Origin: Variovorax davisae
GTDB taxonomy: Bacteria; Pseudomonadota; Gammaproteobacteria; Burkholderiales; Burkholderiaceae_C
DNA length: 64,000 bases
Reading direction: 5' to 3'
Assembly (NCBI RefSeq): GCF_030316845.1
Contig: NZ_JASZYS010000009.1
Location: 62,001-126,000 of the forward strand
In this document: positions 26,399 through 34,459 of the stretch, piece by piece
Layout of the letters: every line of letters starts with the position of its first letter
How positions within the stretch are numbered: position 1 is the stretch's first letter
Program-made: the position numbers and the translations under genes
Notes under the pieces: generated by a model
The model's database searches: none
What the model saw: the letters and a program-made list of their open reading frames with translations, nothing else
Told to the model about the DNA's origin: nothing

Positions 26399-27114
26399 AG
26401 GGAGCCCGCCGGCTTCCGGGTGGCGAACATGTAATTGACGCCGGTGTCGCTGCTCAGCCAATAGCGCCGCGTCACCGGGTTGTGCTCGAGGCCGCGGGTA
26501 TGGCGCAGGTCGAGCCCGGCGGCGCGGCAGTGGGCGGCCAGCTCGCTCGGCCGGATCAGCTTCTGGTATTCGTGCGTGCCGCGCGGCAGCATGCCGAGCA
26601 CGTACTCGGCTCCCACGATCGCCAGCATGAAGGACTTGAGGCTGCGGTTGATGGTCGAGAAGAAGACCCAGCCGCCGGGCTTGGCCAGATCGGCGCAGGC
26701 CTTGACGACCGAGGCCGGATCGGGCACGTGTTCGAGCATCTCCATGCAGGTCACGACGTCGAAAGTGGCCGGCTGCTCGGCCGCCAGCGCCTCGGCACTG
26801 ACCGAACGGTACTTGACGCCGCGGGTGCCGGCCTCCAGGGCATGCAGCTGCGCCACCTTGAGCGCCTTGTCCGCCAGGTCGACACCCAGCACCTCGGCGC
26901 CCTTGCGCGCCATCGAGTCGGCCAGGATGCCGCCGCCGCAGCCGACGTCGAGCACCTTGCGCCCGGCAATCGGCGCGATGCCGTCGATCCAGTCGAGCCG
27001 CAGCGGATTAATTTCGTGCAGCGGCCGGAATTCACTTTCGAGATCCCACCAGCGGTGCGCGAGTTCGGAAAATTTGGCGAGTTCTGCCGGATCGGCATTC
27101 ACGGTATCGGTCAT
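26395..27114 (-). CDS. ubiG: Ubiquinone biosynthesis O-methyltransferase UbiG
   Basis: The 239-aa product starts MTDTVNADPAELAKFSELAHRWWD, the UbiG N-terminal signature. It has SAM motif I VLDVGCGGGILADSMA, GVDLADKAL, the acidic CMEMLEHVPDP segment and FFSTINRSLKSF. UbiG carries out both O-methylation steps of ubiquinone synthesis and associates with the inner membrane. The start at 27114 fits the family; an upstream open frame runs through the OmpA-family terminator and is not coding. Confidence 0.95.
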   Translation of the reverse strand: MTDTVNADPAELAKFSELAHRWWDLESEFRPLHEINPLRLDWIDGIAPIAGRKVLDVGCGGGILADSMARKGAEVLGVDLADKALKVAQLHALEAGTRGVKYRSVSAEALAAEQPATFDVVTCMEMLEHVPDPASVVKACADLAKPGGWVFFSTINRSLKSFMLAIVGAEYVLGMLPRGTHEYQKLIRPSELAAHCRAAGLDLRHTRGLEHNPVTRRYWLSSDTGVNYMFATRKPAGSL

Positions 27115-27165
27115 GCAGCGATTATGAAACGTCGGGAATTGAAATGCCGGCACCCGGCCGGCCAT

Positions 27166-27192
27166 AAAAAAACCCCGCCGAGGCGGGGTTTT
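27166..27192 (-). terminator. Rho-independent terminator of the OmpA-family gene
   Basis: AACCCCGCC (27171-27179) and GGCGGGGTT (27182-27190) form a GC-rich stem followed by a T-run on the minus strand. It lies 20 bp beyond the OmpA-family stop and just before ubiG, so ubiG probably needs its own promoter or read-through. Confidence 0.88.
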
Positions 27193-27211
27193 CATCAGCG
27201 ATTCTGGCGAA

Positions 27212-27859
27212 TCACTTGTTGGGGCGGGTGCCGACCACTTCGATTTCCACGCGGCGGTTCTTGGCGCGGCCTTCGGCGGTGCGGTTGTCAGCGATCGGCT
27301 GGCTCTTGCCCTTGCCTTCGGTGTACACGCGGTTCTTTTCGACGCCCAGCGAGACCAGGAAGGCCTTGACGGCTTCAGCGCGGCGGACCGACAGCTTCTG
27401 GTTGTACGCAACGGTACCGATCCAGTCGGTGTGACCGACGGCGATGATGACTTCGAGGTTCACGTCCTTGATCTTCGAGACCAGGTCGGTGAGCTTGGCG
27501 CGGCCTTCGGGCTTCAGGACGTACTTGTCGAAGTCGAAGAAGGCGTCAGCAGCGAAGGTGACCTTCGAAGCAGCGACTGCCGGGGGAACCGGAGCCGGTG
27601 CGGGAGCGGGAGCAGCAGCCACCGGAGGTGCCGGAACCAGAGCGCCGTCGCAACCAGCGGCAGCCGTTGCGGGCGTCCAGTTGGCATCGCGCCAGCACAG
27701 TTCATTGGTGCCGTTCTTCCAGACCAGTTCACCGGTGCCGTTTTGCCAGTTGTCGATGACCGGGCCGCCATTCGCAGCGGTGACACGGGTCTGCGCGCCG
27801 GCGGCAGTGGCGAGCGCAGCGACTGCAAACATCATCGCCACTTTATTCAGTTTCTTCAT
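27212..27859 (-). CDS. OmpA-family outer membrane/peptidoglycan-binding protein
   Basis: A 215-aa protein with a signal peptide (cleavage near AAGAQ, residue 23). A short N-terminal domain has an NGTGELVWKNGTNELCWRD repeat-like segment and two cysteines, followed by a Pro/Ala linker and an OmpA C-terminal domain (FFDFDKYVLKPEG, GHTDWIGT, NQKLSVRRAEAVKAFL, NRRVEIEV). That domain binds diaminopimelate in peptidoglycan. It lacks the eight-stranded barrel of E. coli OmpA. It diverges from gyrA over 220 bp and has a strong terminator, fitting high single-gene expression. Confidence 0.92.
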   Translation of the reverse strand: MKKLNKVAMMFAVAALATAAGAQTRVTAANGGPVIDNWQNGTGELVWKNGTNELCWRDANWTPATAAAGCDGALVPAPPVAAAPAPAPAPVPPAVAASKVTFAADAFFDFDKYVLKPEGRAKLTDLVSKIKDVNLEVIIAVGHTDWIGTVAYNQKLSVRRAEAVKAFLVSLGVEKNRVYTEGKGKSQPIADNRTAEGRAKNRRVEIEVVGTRPNK

Positions 27860-28084
27860 GGTTCTCCTCTTGGGGAAAAAGCCGCAGCCGCGCTGCGAAT
27901 CAAGGACGCTTTAAGTGACCACCACCCAAAACGTTGAGGCGATTGTGCCATAGGGTCTTTGGCAAACCCCCCCGCAGACGCCCCGGAAACGTAGGACGGA
28001 GGCGGAATACCGGCCTTGTGTTGCGGCGGTGCGACACCGTCCACAGCGTAAAATTCCGCCTCCCTTGCCGTCTGCGTGCCGCCC

Positions 28085-30736
28085 ATGACCTCGTTCGCCA
28101 AAGAAACACTGCCCATCAGCCTCGAAGAGGAAATGCGTCGCAGCTACCTGGATTACGCCATGAGCGTGATCGTCGGCCGCGCCCTCCCGGACGCGCGGGA
28201 CGGCCTCAAACCGGTGCATCGGCGCGTCCTGTACGCGATGCACGAGCTCAACAACGACTGGAACCGGCCGTACAAGAAGTCGGCCCGTATCGTCGGCGAC
28301 GTCATCGGCAAGTACCACCCGCACGGCGACCAGTCGGTCTACGACACCATCGTGCGGATGGCGCAGAACTTCTCGATGCGCCACATGCTGGTTGACGGCC
28401 AGGGCAATTTCGGCTCGGTCGACGGCGATATGGCGGCCGCGATGCGCTATACCGAGATCCGGCTGGCCAAAATTGCCCATGAAATGCTGGGCGATATCGA
28501 CAAGGAAACGGTCGATTTCGGCCCCAATTACGACGGCTCCGAAAAAGAGCCGCTGGTATTGCCGAGCAAACTGCCGAATCTGCTGGTCAATGGCGCCGGC
28601 GGCATCGCGGTCGGCATGGCGACCAACATTCCGCCGCACAACCTGAACGAGGTGGTCGACGCCTGCCTGCACCTGCTGCGCCACCCTGACGCCAGCATCG
28701 ACGACCTGATGGAGATCGTGCCGGCGCCCGACTTCCCCACCGCCGGCATCATCTACGGCATCAACGGCATCAAGGACGGCTATCGCACCGGCCGCGGCAA
28801 GGTCGTGATGCGCGCCCGCTGCCACTTCGAGGACATCGACCGCGGCCAGCGGCAGGCGATCATCGTCGACGAGCTGCCCTACCAGGTCAACAAGAAGACG
28901 CTCCAGGAGCGCATGGCCGAGCTGGTGCACGAGAAGAAGATCGAAGGCATCAGCCACATCCAGGACGAGTCCGACAAGTCGGGCATGCGACTGGTGATCG
29001 AGCTCAAGCGCGGCGAAGTGCCCGAGGTGGTGCTCAACAACCTCTACAAGCAAACCCAGCTGCAGGACACCTTCGGCATCAACATGGTGGCGCTGGTCGA
29101 CGGCCAGCCCAAGCTGTGCAACCTCAAGGACCTGATCGAGGTCTTCCTGCAGCACCGGCGCGAAGTGGTCACCCGCCGCACCGTCTTCACCCTGCGCAAG
29201 GCACGCGAGCGCGGCCATGTGCTGGAGGGCCTGGCGGTGGCGCTGGCCAACATCGACGAATTCATCGCGATCATCCGCAACGCCCCGACGCCCCCGGTGG
29301 CCAAGGCCGAGCTCATGAGCCGCGCCTGGGACAGCAAGCTGGTGCGCGAGATGCTCACCCGCACCCGCGCCGACGGCGGCGTGATCAACGCCGACGACTA
29401 CCGCCCGGACGGCCTGGAGCGCGAATACGGCATGCACGCCGACGGCCTCTACAAGCTGTCGGACACCCAGGCCCAGGAAATCCTGCAGATGCGCCTGCAG
29501 CGCCTGACCGGCCTCGAACAGGACAAGATCGTCGCCGAATACAAGGACGTGATGGCCGAGATCGACGACCTGCTCGACATCCTGGCCAAGCCGGAGCGGG
29601 TCTCGGTGATCATCGGCGACGAACTCGGCGCGATCAAGCAGGAGTTCGGCCAGAGCAAGCTGGGCGCCCGCCGCAGCCTGGTCGAGCACAGCGCCTTCGA
29701 CCTCTCGACCGAAGACCTGATCACGCCCACCGACATGGTCGTCACCCTGTCGCACAGCGGCTACATCAAGAGCCAGCCGCTCAGCGAGTACCGGGCCCAG
29801 AAGCGCGGCGGCCGAGGCAAGCAGGCGACGGCGACCAAAGAGGACGACTGGATCGACCAGCTGTTCATCGCCAACACGCACGACTACATCCTGTGCTTCT
29901 CGAACCGCGGCCGGCTCTACTGGCTCAAGGTCTGGGAGGTGCCCGCGGGTTCGCGCGGCTCGCGCGGCCGGCCGATCGTCAACATGTTCCCGCTGCAGGA
30001 AGGCGAGAAGATCAACGTCGTGCTGGCGCTGACCGGCGAGAAGCGCACCTTCCCCGCCAACCAGTACGTCTTCATGGCGACCTCGATGGGCACGGTCAAG
30101 AAGACCGCCCTCGACGAGTTCAGCAACCCGCGCAAGGCCGGCATCATCGCGGTCGACCTCGACCCGGGCGACTACCTCGTCGGTGCCGCGCTGACCGACG
30201 GCGCCCACGACGTGATGCTGTTCTCCGACGGCGGCAAGGCCGTGCGCTTCGACGAGAACGACGTCCGCCCGATGGGCCGCAACGCCCGCGGCGTGCGCGG
30301 CATGATGCTCGAGGACGGCCAGGGCGTGATCGCCATGCTGGTGGCCGAGGACGAGGAGCAGAGCGTGCTCACGGCAACCGAAAACGGTTACGGAAAACGC
30401 ACAAGCATTACCGAGTACACGCGTCACGGCCGGGGAACCAAGGGCATGATCGCGATTCAACAAAGTGAACGTAACGGCAAAGTGGTGGCCGCGACTCTCG
30501 TGCATGCCGACGACGAGATCATGCTCATCACCGACAAGGGTGTCCTCGTGCGCACCCGAGTCTCCGAAATCCGCGAACTGGGGCGTGCGACGCAAGGCGT
30601 CACCCTGATCGGACTCGACGAAGGCGCCAAGCTCAGCGGGCTGCAGCGCATCGTCGAAAATGACGCGAATATCGAGAATGAACCCGGCGCCGACGACGAC
30701 TCATCCACCCCCTCTTCAACGGAGAACCCTCAGTGA
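28085..30736 (+). CDS. gyrA: DNA gyrase subunit A
   Basis: The 883-aa product is a full GyrA: breakage-reunion domain with catalytic Tyr in AAAMRYTEIRL (Tyr122 in E. coli numbering), coiled coil, and C-terminal beta-pinwheel with GyrA-box QKRGGRG. Counting from the ATG at 28085, residues align one-to-one with E. coli at the N-terminus. The quinolone region reads HGDQSVYD, so position 83 is Gln and 84 is Ser, where E. coli has Ser83-Ala84. A GTG 9 bp upstream is an alternative start. A TAAAAT at 28049-28054 may be a -10 element. The stop overlaps the next gene (GTGA). Confidence 0.97.
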   Translation: MTSFAKETLPISLEEEMRRSYLDYAMSVIVGRALPDARDGLKPVHRRVLYAMHELNNDWNRPYKKSARIVGDVIGKYHPHGDQSVYDTIVRMAQNFSMRHMLVDGQGNFGSVDGDMAAAMRYTEIRLAKIAHEMLGDIDKETVDFGPNYDGSEKEPLVLPSKLPNLLVNGAGGIAVGMATNIPPHNLNEVVDACLHLLRHPDASIDDLMEIVPAPDFPTAGIIYGINGIKDGYRTGRGKVVMRARCHFEDIDRGQRQAIIVDELPYQVNKKTLQERMAELVHEKKIEGISHIQDESDKSGMRLVIELKRGEVPEVVLNNLYKQTQLQDTFGINMVALVDGQPKLCNLKDLIEVFLQHRREVVTRRTVFTLRKARERGHVLEGLAVALANIDEFIAIIRNAPTPPVAKAELMSRAWDSKLVREMLTRTRADGGVINADDYRPDGLEREYGMHADGLYKLSDTQAQEILQMRLQRLTGLEQDKIVAEYKDVMAEIDDLLDILAKPERVSVIIGDELGAIKQEFGQSKLGARRSLVEHSAFDLSTEDLITPTDMVVTLSHSGYIKSQPLSEYRAQKRGGRGKQATATKEDDWIDQLFIANTHDYILCFSNRGRLYWLKVWEVPAGSRGSRGRPIVNMFPLQEGEKINVVLALTGEKRTFPANQYVFMATSMGTVKKTALDEFSNPRKAGIIAVDLDPGDYLVGAALTDGAHDVMLFSDGGKAVRFDENDVRPMGRNARGVRGMMLEDGQGVIAMLVAEDEEQSVLTATENGYGKRTSITEYTRHGRGTKGMIAIQQSERNGKVVAATLVHADDEIMLITDKGVLVRTRVSEIRELGRATQGVTLIGLDEGAKLSGLQRIVENDANIENEPGADDDSSTPSSTENPQ

Positions 30737-31317
30737 AAAAAATCAAACTCGCGCTCCTGACGGCCGCGCTTGCCGGCAGTTCGCTGGCCATGGCCCAGGA
30801 CAAGGCGACCTTGATCAAGCAGTTCATCGACATGCAGCGCCCCGGCGTCGAATCGCTGGCGCGCGGACTGGTCGAACAGTCGAGCGCCCCGATCGCCCAG
30901 GCCGGCTCCCAGTACCTGCAGACGCAGGTGCCGGCCGAGAAGCGCGAAGCCGCCGCCAAGGCCGCCGATGCCGAACTCAAGAAGTACTTCGACGAGGCCT
31001 ACCCGATCGTGCGCGACAAGGCCGTGCAGCTGGCACCGGGCGCCCTGACGCCGATCATGGAGCAGAACTTCAGCGAAGATGAGCTCAAGCAGCTCATGGC
31101 CTGGATCAGCTCGCCGCTGAGCAAGAAGTACCAGGAGATCAACCCCAAGCTGCAGACCGCCCTGACCGAGAAGCTGGTGGGCGAAACGCGCGCCACGATC
31201 GAGCCGAAGATGGTCGCGCTCGACGCCAGCGTCGCCAAGGCCCTGGGCGCGCCGACCAGCGCACCCGCCGGTGCCGGCAAGGCCGCAGCGCCCGCCAAGG
31301 CGCCCGCCAAGAAGTGA
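30733..31317 (+). CDS. DUF2059 domain-containing secreted protein
   Basis: A 194-aa protein with a signal peptide (ends near AMAQD, residue 22), a helical DUF2059 domain (VESLARGLVEQSS, MEQNFSEDELKQLMAWISSPLSKKYQEI) and an Ala/Lys/Pro-rich C-terminal tail. It starts with GTG in a 4-bp overlap with gyrA and ends in a GTGA overlap with serC, so it sits inside a coupled chain. DUF2059 proteins are periplasmic and have no settled function. Confidence 0.85.
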   Translation: MKKIKLALLTAALAGSSLAMAQDKATLIKQFIDMQRPGVESLARGLVEQSSAPIAQAGSQYLQTQVPAEKREAAAKAADAELKKYFDEAYPIVRDKAVQLAPGALTPIMEQNFSEDELKQLMAWISSPLSKKYQEINPKLQTALTEKLVGETRATIEPKMVALDASVAKALGAPTSAPAGAGKAAAPAKAPAKK

Positions 31318-32435
31318 CCAAGCCCGCGGGTCCGCGCCCGTACAACTTCTCCGCCGGCCCGGCCGCGATGCCGGAGGCGGTGCTGCAGCGCGCTGCCGCC
31401 GAGATGCTCGACTGGCACGGCAGCGGCATGGGCGTGATGGAAATGAGCCATCGCGGCAAGGAGTTCGGCGCGATCTGCACCCAGGCCGAGGCCGACATCC
31501 GCGAACTGCTCGCGGTGCCGTCGCAGTTCCACATCCTGTTCATGCAGGGCGGTGGCCTGGGCGAGAACGCGATCGTCCCGATGAACCTGTCGCGCGGCAC
31601 GCGCGCCGATTTCGTCCTCACGGGCAGCTGGAGCATCAAGTCGCAGAAGGAAGCCCAGCGCTACTGCGAGGCGAAGGTGGTGGCGAGCAATGCGGCCGAC
31701 GGCCACACCCGGCTGCCGGATGCGGCCGGCTGGCAGTTGTCGGCCGACGCGTCCTACGTCCACGTCTGCACCAACGAGACCATCAACGGCGTCGAATTCC
31801 AGCAGCTGCCCGACCTGGCCGCGCTCGGCAGCAAGGCGCCGCTGGTGATCGACTTCTCGTCGCACGTGGCCTCGCGCGCGGTCGACTGGTCGCGCGTGGG
31901 CCTGGCCTTCGGCGGCGCCCAGAAGAACCTCGGCCCGGCCGGCCTCACGATCGTGATCGTGCGCGACGACCTGCTCGGCCATGCGCTCCAGATCTGCCCG
32001 AGCGCCTTCAACTACAAGACGGTGGCCGACAACCAGTCGATGTACAACACGCCCCCGACCTGGGGCATCTACATCGCCGGCCTGACCTTCCAGTGGCTGC
32101 GCGAGCAGCAAGAGGGCGACTTGCGCGGCGTCGCCGCCATGGAGGCGCGCAACATCGCCAAGGCGCGGCTGCTGTACGACTTCATCGACGGCTCGGACTT
32201 CTACGCCAACAAGGTCGACCCTGGCTGCCGCTCGCGCATGAACGTGCCCTTCTTCCTGGCCGACGAAAGCCGCAACGAGGCCTTCCTGGCCGGCGCCCGC
32301 GAGGCCGGGCTGCTGCAGCTCAAGGGCCACAAGTCGGTCGGCGGCATGCGCGCCAGCATCTACAACGCCATGCCGCTGGCCGGCGTGCAGGCGCTGGTGG
32401 CCTACATGCGAGAATTCGAACGGTCGCGTGCGTAG
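31314..32435 (+). CDS. serC: Phosphoserine aminotransferase
   Basis: The 373-aa PLP enzyme begins NFSAGPAAMPEAVLQRA, with EMSHRGKEF, LFMQGGGLGEN, TNETINGVEF and the PLP-lysine segment GGAQKNLGPAGL, followed by NTPPTW. It converts 3-phosphohydroxypyruvate to phosphoserine and also serves pyridoxine synthesis. The GTG start overlaps the DUF2059 stop by 4 bp, and pheA begins 23 bp after its end. Confidence 0.97.
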   Translation: MTKPAGPRPYNFSAGPAAMPEAVLQRAAAEMLDWHGSGMGVMEMSHRGKEFGAICTQAEADIRELLAVPSQFHILFMQGGGLGENAIVPMNLSRGTRADFVLTGSWSIKSQKEAQRYCEAKVVASNAADGHTRLPDAAGWQLSADASYVHVCTNETINGVEFQQLPDLAALGSKAPLVIDFSSHVASRAVDWSRVGLAFGGAQKNLGPAGLTIVIVRDDLLGHALQICPSAFNYKTVADNQSMYNTPPTWGIYIAGLTFQWLREQQEGDLRGVAAMEARNIAKARLLYDFIDGSDFYANKVDPGCRSRMNVPFFLADESRNEAFLAGAREAGLLQLKGHKSVGGMRASIYNAMPLAGVQALVAYMREFERSRA

Positions 32436-32457
32436 AAGGCACGAGCGACCCGACCGA

Positions 32458-33576
32458 ATGACCGCACCAGCCACACCGCCCTCCACCCCCGAAACGTCCC
32501 CCGGCCTGGCCGATCTGCGCGTGCAGATCGACTCGCTCGACCAGCAGCTCCTCGACCTCCTGAACCGGCGCGCCCGCGTGGCCGAACAGGTCGGCGAGGT
32601 GAAGAAGCGCGAGGGCACGCCCTTCTTCCGGCCCGACCGCGTGGCCCAGGTGATCGAAAAGATGCAGCAGAGCAACGGCGGCCCGCTGAAGGCGCTGCAC
32701 GTGGCCGCCATCTGGCGCGAGATCATGTCGGCCTGCCTGGCGCTCGAATCGCCGCAGCGGGTGGCCGTGCTCGGGCCCGAAGGCACCTTCTGCGAGCAGG
32801 CCGCGGTCGAGTACTTCGGCGGCGCCGCCGACCTGGTCTATTGCGCCAGTTTCGACGAGGTCTTCCACGCCACCGCCGCCGGCAGCGCCCAGTACGGCGT
32901 GGTCGGCGTCGAGAACTCCACCGAGGGCGTGGTCACCCGCTCGCTCGACCTGTTCCTGCACTCGCCCACCCACGTGGTCGGCGAAGTCAGCCTGCTGGTG
33001 CGCCACCACCTGCTGCGCTCGAGCAATTCGCTCGAGGGCATCGAAGCGGTGCTGGCCCATCCGCAGGCGCTGGCCCAGTGCCAGACCTGGCTCGCCAAGC
33101 ACCTGCCGAATGCCGAGCGGCGCGCGGTGTCGAGCAATGCCGAAGGCGCCCGGCTGGCGGCCGGCAACCCGGCCTGGGCCGGCCTGGCGAGCGAACGCGC
33201 CGCCACCCGCTTCGGGCTGCACATCGTCGCCCATGCGATCCAGGACGACTCCTACAACCGCACCCGCTTCGCCATCATCTGCCTGCCGCAGACCCTGGCG
33301 ATGCCGCCGGCCTCCGGGCGCGACTGCACCAGCCTGGTGGTGTCGGTGCCGAACCAGCCCGGCGCGGTGCACGACCTGCTGGTGCCGCTCAAGGCCAACA
33401 ACGTCTCGATGACCCGCTTCGAGTCGCGGCCGGCGCGCACCGGCCAGTGGGAGTACTACTTCTACATCGACCTCGACGGCCATCCCTCGCAACCCAACGT
33501 GGCCGCCGCGCTCGTCGAACTGCGCAAGCTGTGCGCGTTCTACAAGGTCCTGGGCGCCTACCCGATCAAAGCCTGA
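32458..33576 (+). CDS. pheA: Bifunctional chorismate mutase/prephenate dehydratase (P-protein)
   Basis: The 372-aa P-protein has an N-terminal AroQ chorismate mutase (LRVQIDSLDQQLLDLLNRRA, about residues 15-95). A prephenate dehydratase domain follows (GPEGTFCEQAA, GVVGVENSTEGVV, TRFAIICL), then a C-terminal ACT domain (SLVVSVPNQPGAVHDLL with ESRP) that binds phenylalanine for feedback control. It produces phenylpyruvate from chorismate. The ATG at 32458 fits the domain start better than an upstream GTG at 32428 that overlaps serC. tyrA begins 3 bp later. Confidence 0.96.
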   Translation: MTAPATPPSTPETSPGLADLRVQIDSLDQQLLDLLNRRARVAEQVGEVKKREGTPFFRPDRVAQVIEKMQQSNGGPLKALHVAAIWREIMSACLALESPQRVAVLGPEGTFCEQAAVEYFGGAADLVYCASFDEVFHATAAGSAQYGVVGVENSTEGVVTRSLDLFLHSPTHVVGEVSLLVRHHLLRSSNSLEGIEAVLAHPQALAQCQTWLAKHLPNAERRAVSSNAEGARLAAGNPAWAGLASERAATRFGLHIVAHAIQDDSYNRTRFAIICLPQTLAMPPASGRDCTSLVVSVPNQPGAVHDLLVPLKANNVSMTRFESRPARTGQWEYYFYIDLDGHPSQPNVAAALVELRKLCAFYKVLGAYPIKA

Positions 33577-33578
33577 CG

Positions 33579-34457
33579 ATGATCGAACAGTTGGGCCTGA
33601 TCGGCTGCGGTTTGATGGGCGGCTCGTTCGCGCTGGCGCTCAAGCGCGCGAAGCTGGTCAAGCGGGTGGTCGGCTACAGCAAGTCGCCCTCGACCACCGA
33701 GCGCGCCCGCCAGCTCGGCGTGATCGACGTCGCCGCGCCGTCCGCGCTGCTGGCGATGTCGGGCGCCGACCTGGTGCTGATCGCGGTCCCGGTGGGCGCC
33801 TCCGAGCAGACCTTCAAGGCGATCCGCCACGGCATCAACGACAAGATGTTCGTGATGGACGTCGGCTCGACCAAGGGCGACGTCATCGAGGCCGCCCGGC
33901 GCGGGCTGCAGGACCAGATCGGCGCTTTCGTGCCCGCCCATCCGATCGCCGGCAAGGAGGTCGCCGGGGTCGAGCATGCGGATGCCGACCTGTACGCCGG
34001 GCGCCAGGTGGTGCTGACGCCGGTCAAGGCCACGCTGCGCTCGAACGTGCAGCGGGCCTCCAAGGTCTGGAGTGCCATCGGGGCCAAGGTGGTGACGATG
34101 ACGCCGGAGGCCCATGACAGCGCCTTCGCGGCGGTCAGCCACCTGCCGCACCTGCTGGCCTTCGCCTTCATCAACGCCCTGACCGCGCACCCCCAGGGCG
34201 GCCGCTTCCTCGAACTGGCGGGCCCGGGCTTCCGCGACTTCACGCGCATCGCCGCCAGCGACCCGACCATGTGGCGCGACGTCCTGCTGGCCAACCGCGA
34301 CCAGGTGCTGCTGCAGGCGCAGGGCTTCCGCGAGGCCCTGGCCCACCTCGAGGCACTGGTGCGCACCAGCAACGCCCAGGAGCTCGAAGACGCGATCGCG
34401 GCGGCGAGCGGCGTTCGCTCCCTGTGGCAGCCGGGCGTGGCCGCCTCGCCGGACTGA
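33579..34457 (+). CDS. tyrA: Prephenate dehydrogenase
   Basis: A 292-aa protein with an N-terminal Rossmann motif LGLIGCGLMGGSFALALKR, VGYSKSP, the VDVGSTK-like segment MDVGSTKGDV, the catalytic HPIAGKE, and SHLPHLLAFA with the GFRDFTRIA segment. It oxidises prephenate to 4-hydroxyphenylpyruvate for tyrosine synthesis. It has no fused mutase. It lies between pheA and the aroA-cmk gene with gaps of 2 bp each. The hisC copy often found here in Burkholderia is absent. Confidence 0.95.
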   Translation: MIEQLGLIGCGLMGGSFALALKRAKLVKRVVGYSKSPSTTERARQLGVIDVAAPSALLAMSGADLVLIAVPVGASEQTFKAIRHGINDKMFVMDVGSTKGDVIEAARRGLQDQIGAFVPAHPIAGKEVAGVEHADADLYAGRQVVLTPVKATLRSNVQRASKVWSAIGAKVVTMTPEAHDSAFAAVSHLPHLLAFAFINALTAHPQGGRFLELAGPGFRDFTRIAASDPTMWRDVLLANRDQVLLQAQGFREALAHLEALVRTSNAQELEDAIAAASGVRSLWQPGVAASPD

Positions 34458-34459
34458 CC

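Noticed and set aside
27911..30595. An 894-codon minus-strand frame opposite gyrA
   Set aside because: Low-complexity Val/Asp/His-rich antisense of gyrA without any motif or start signals.
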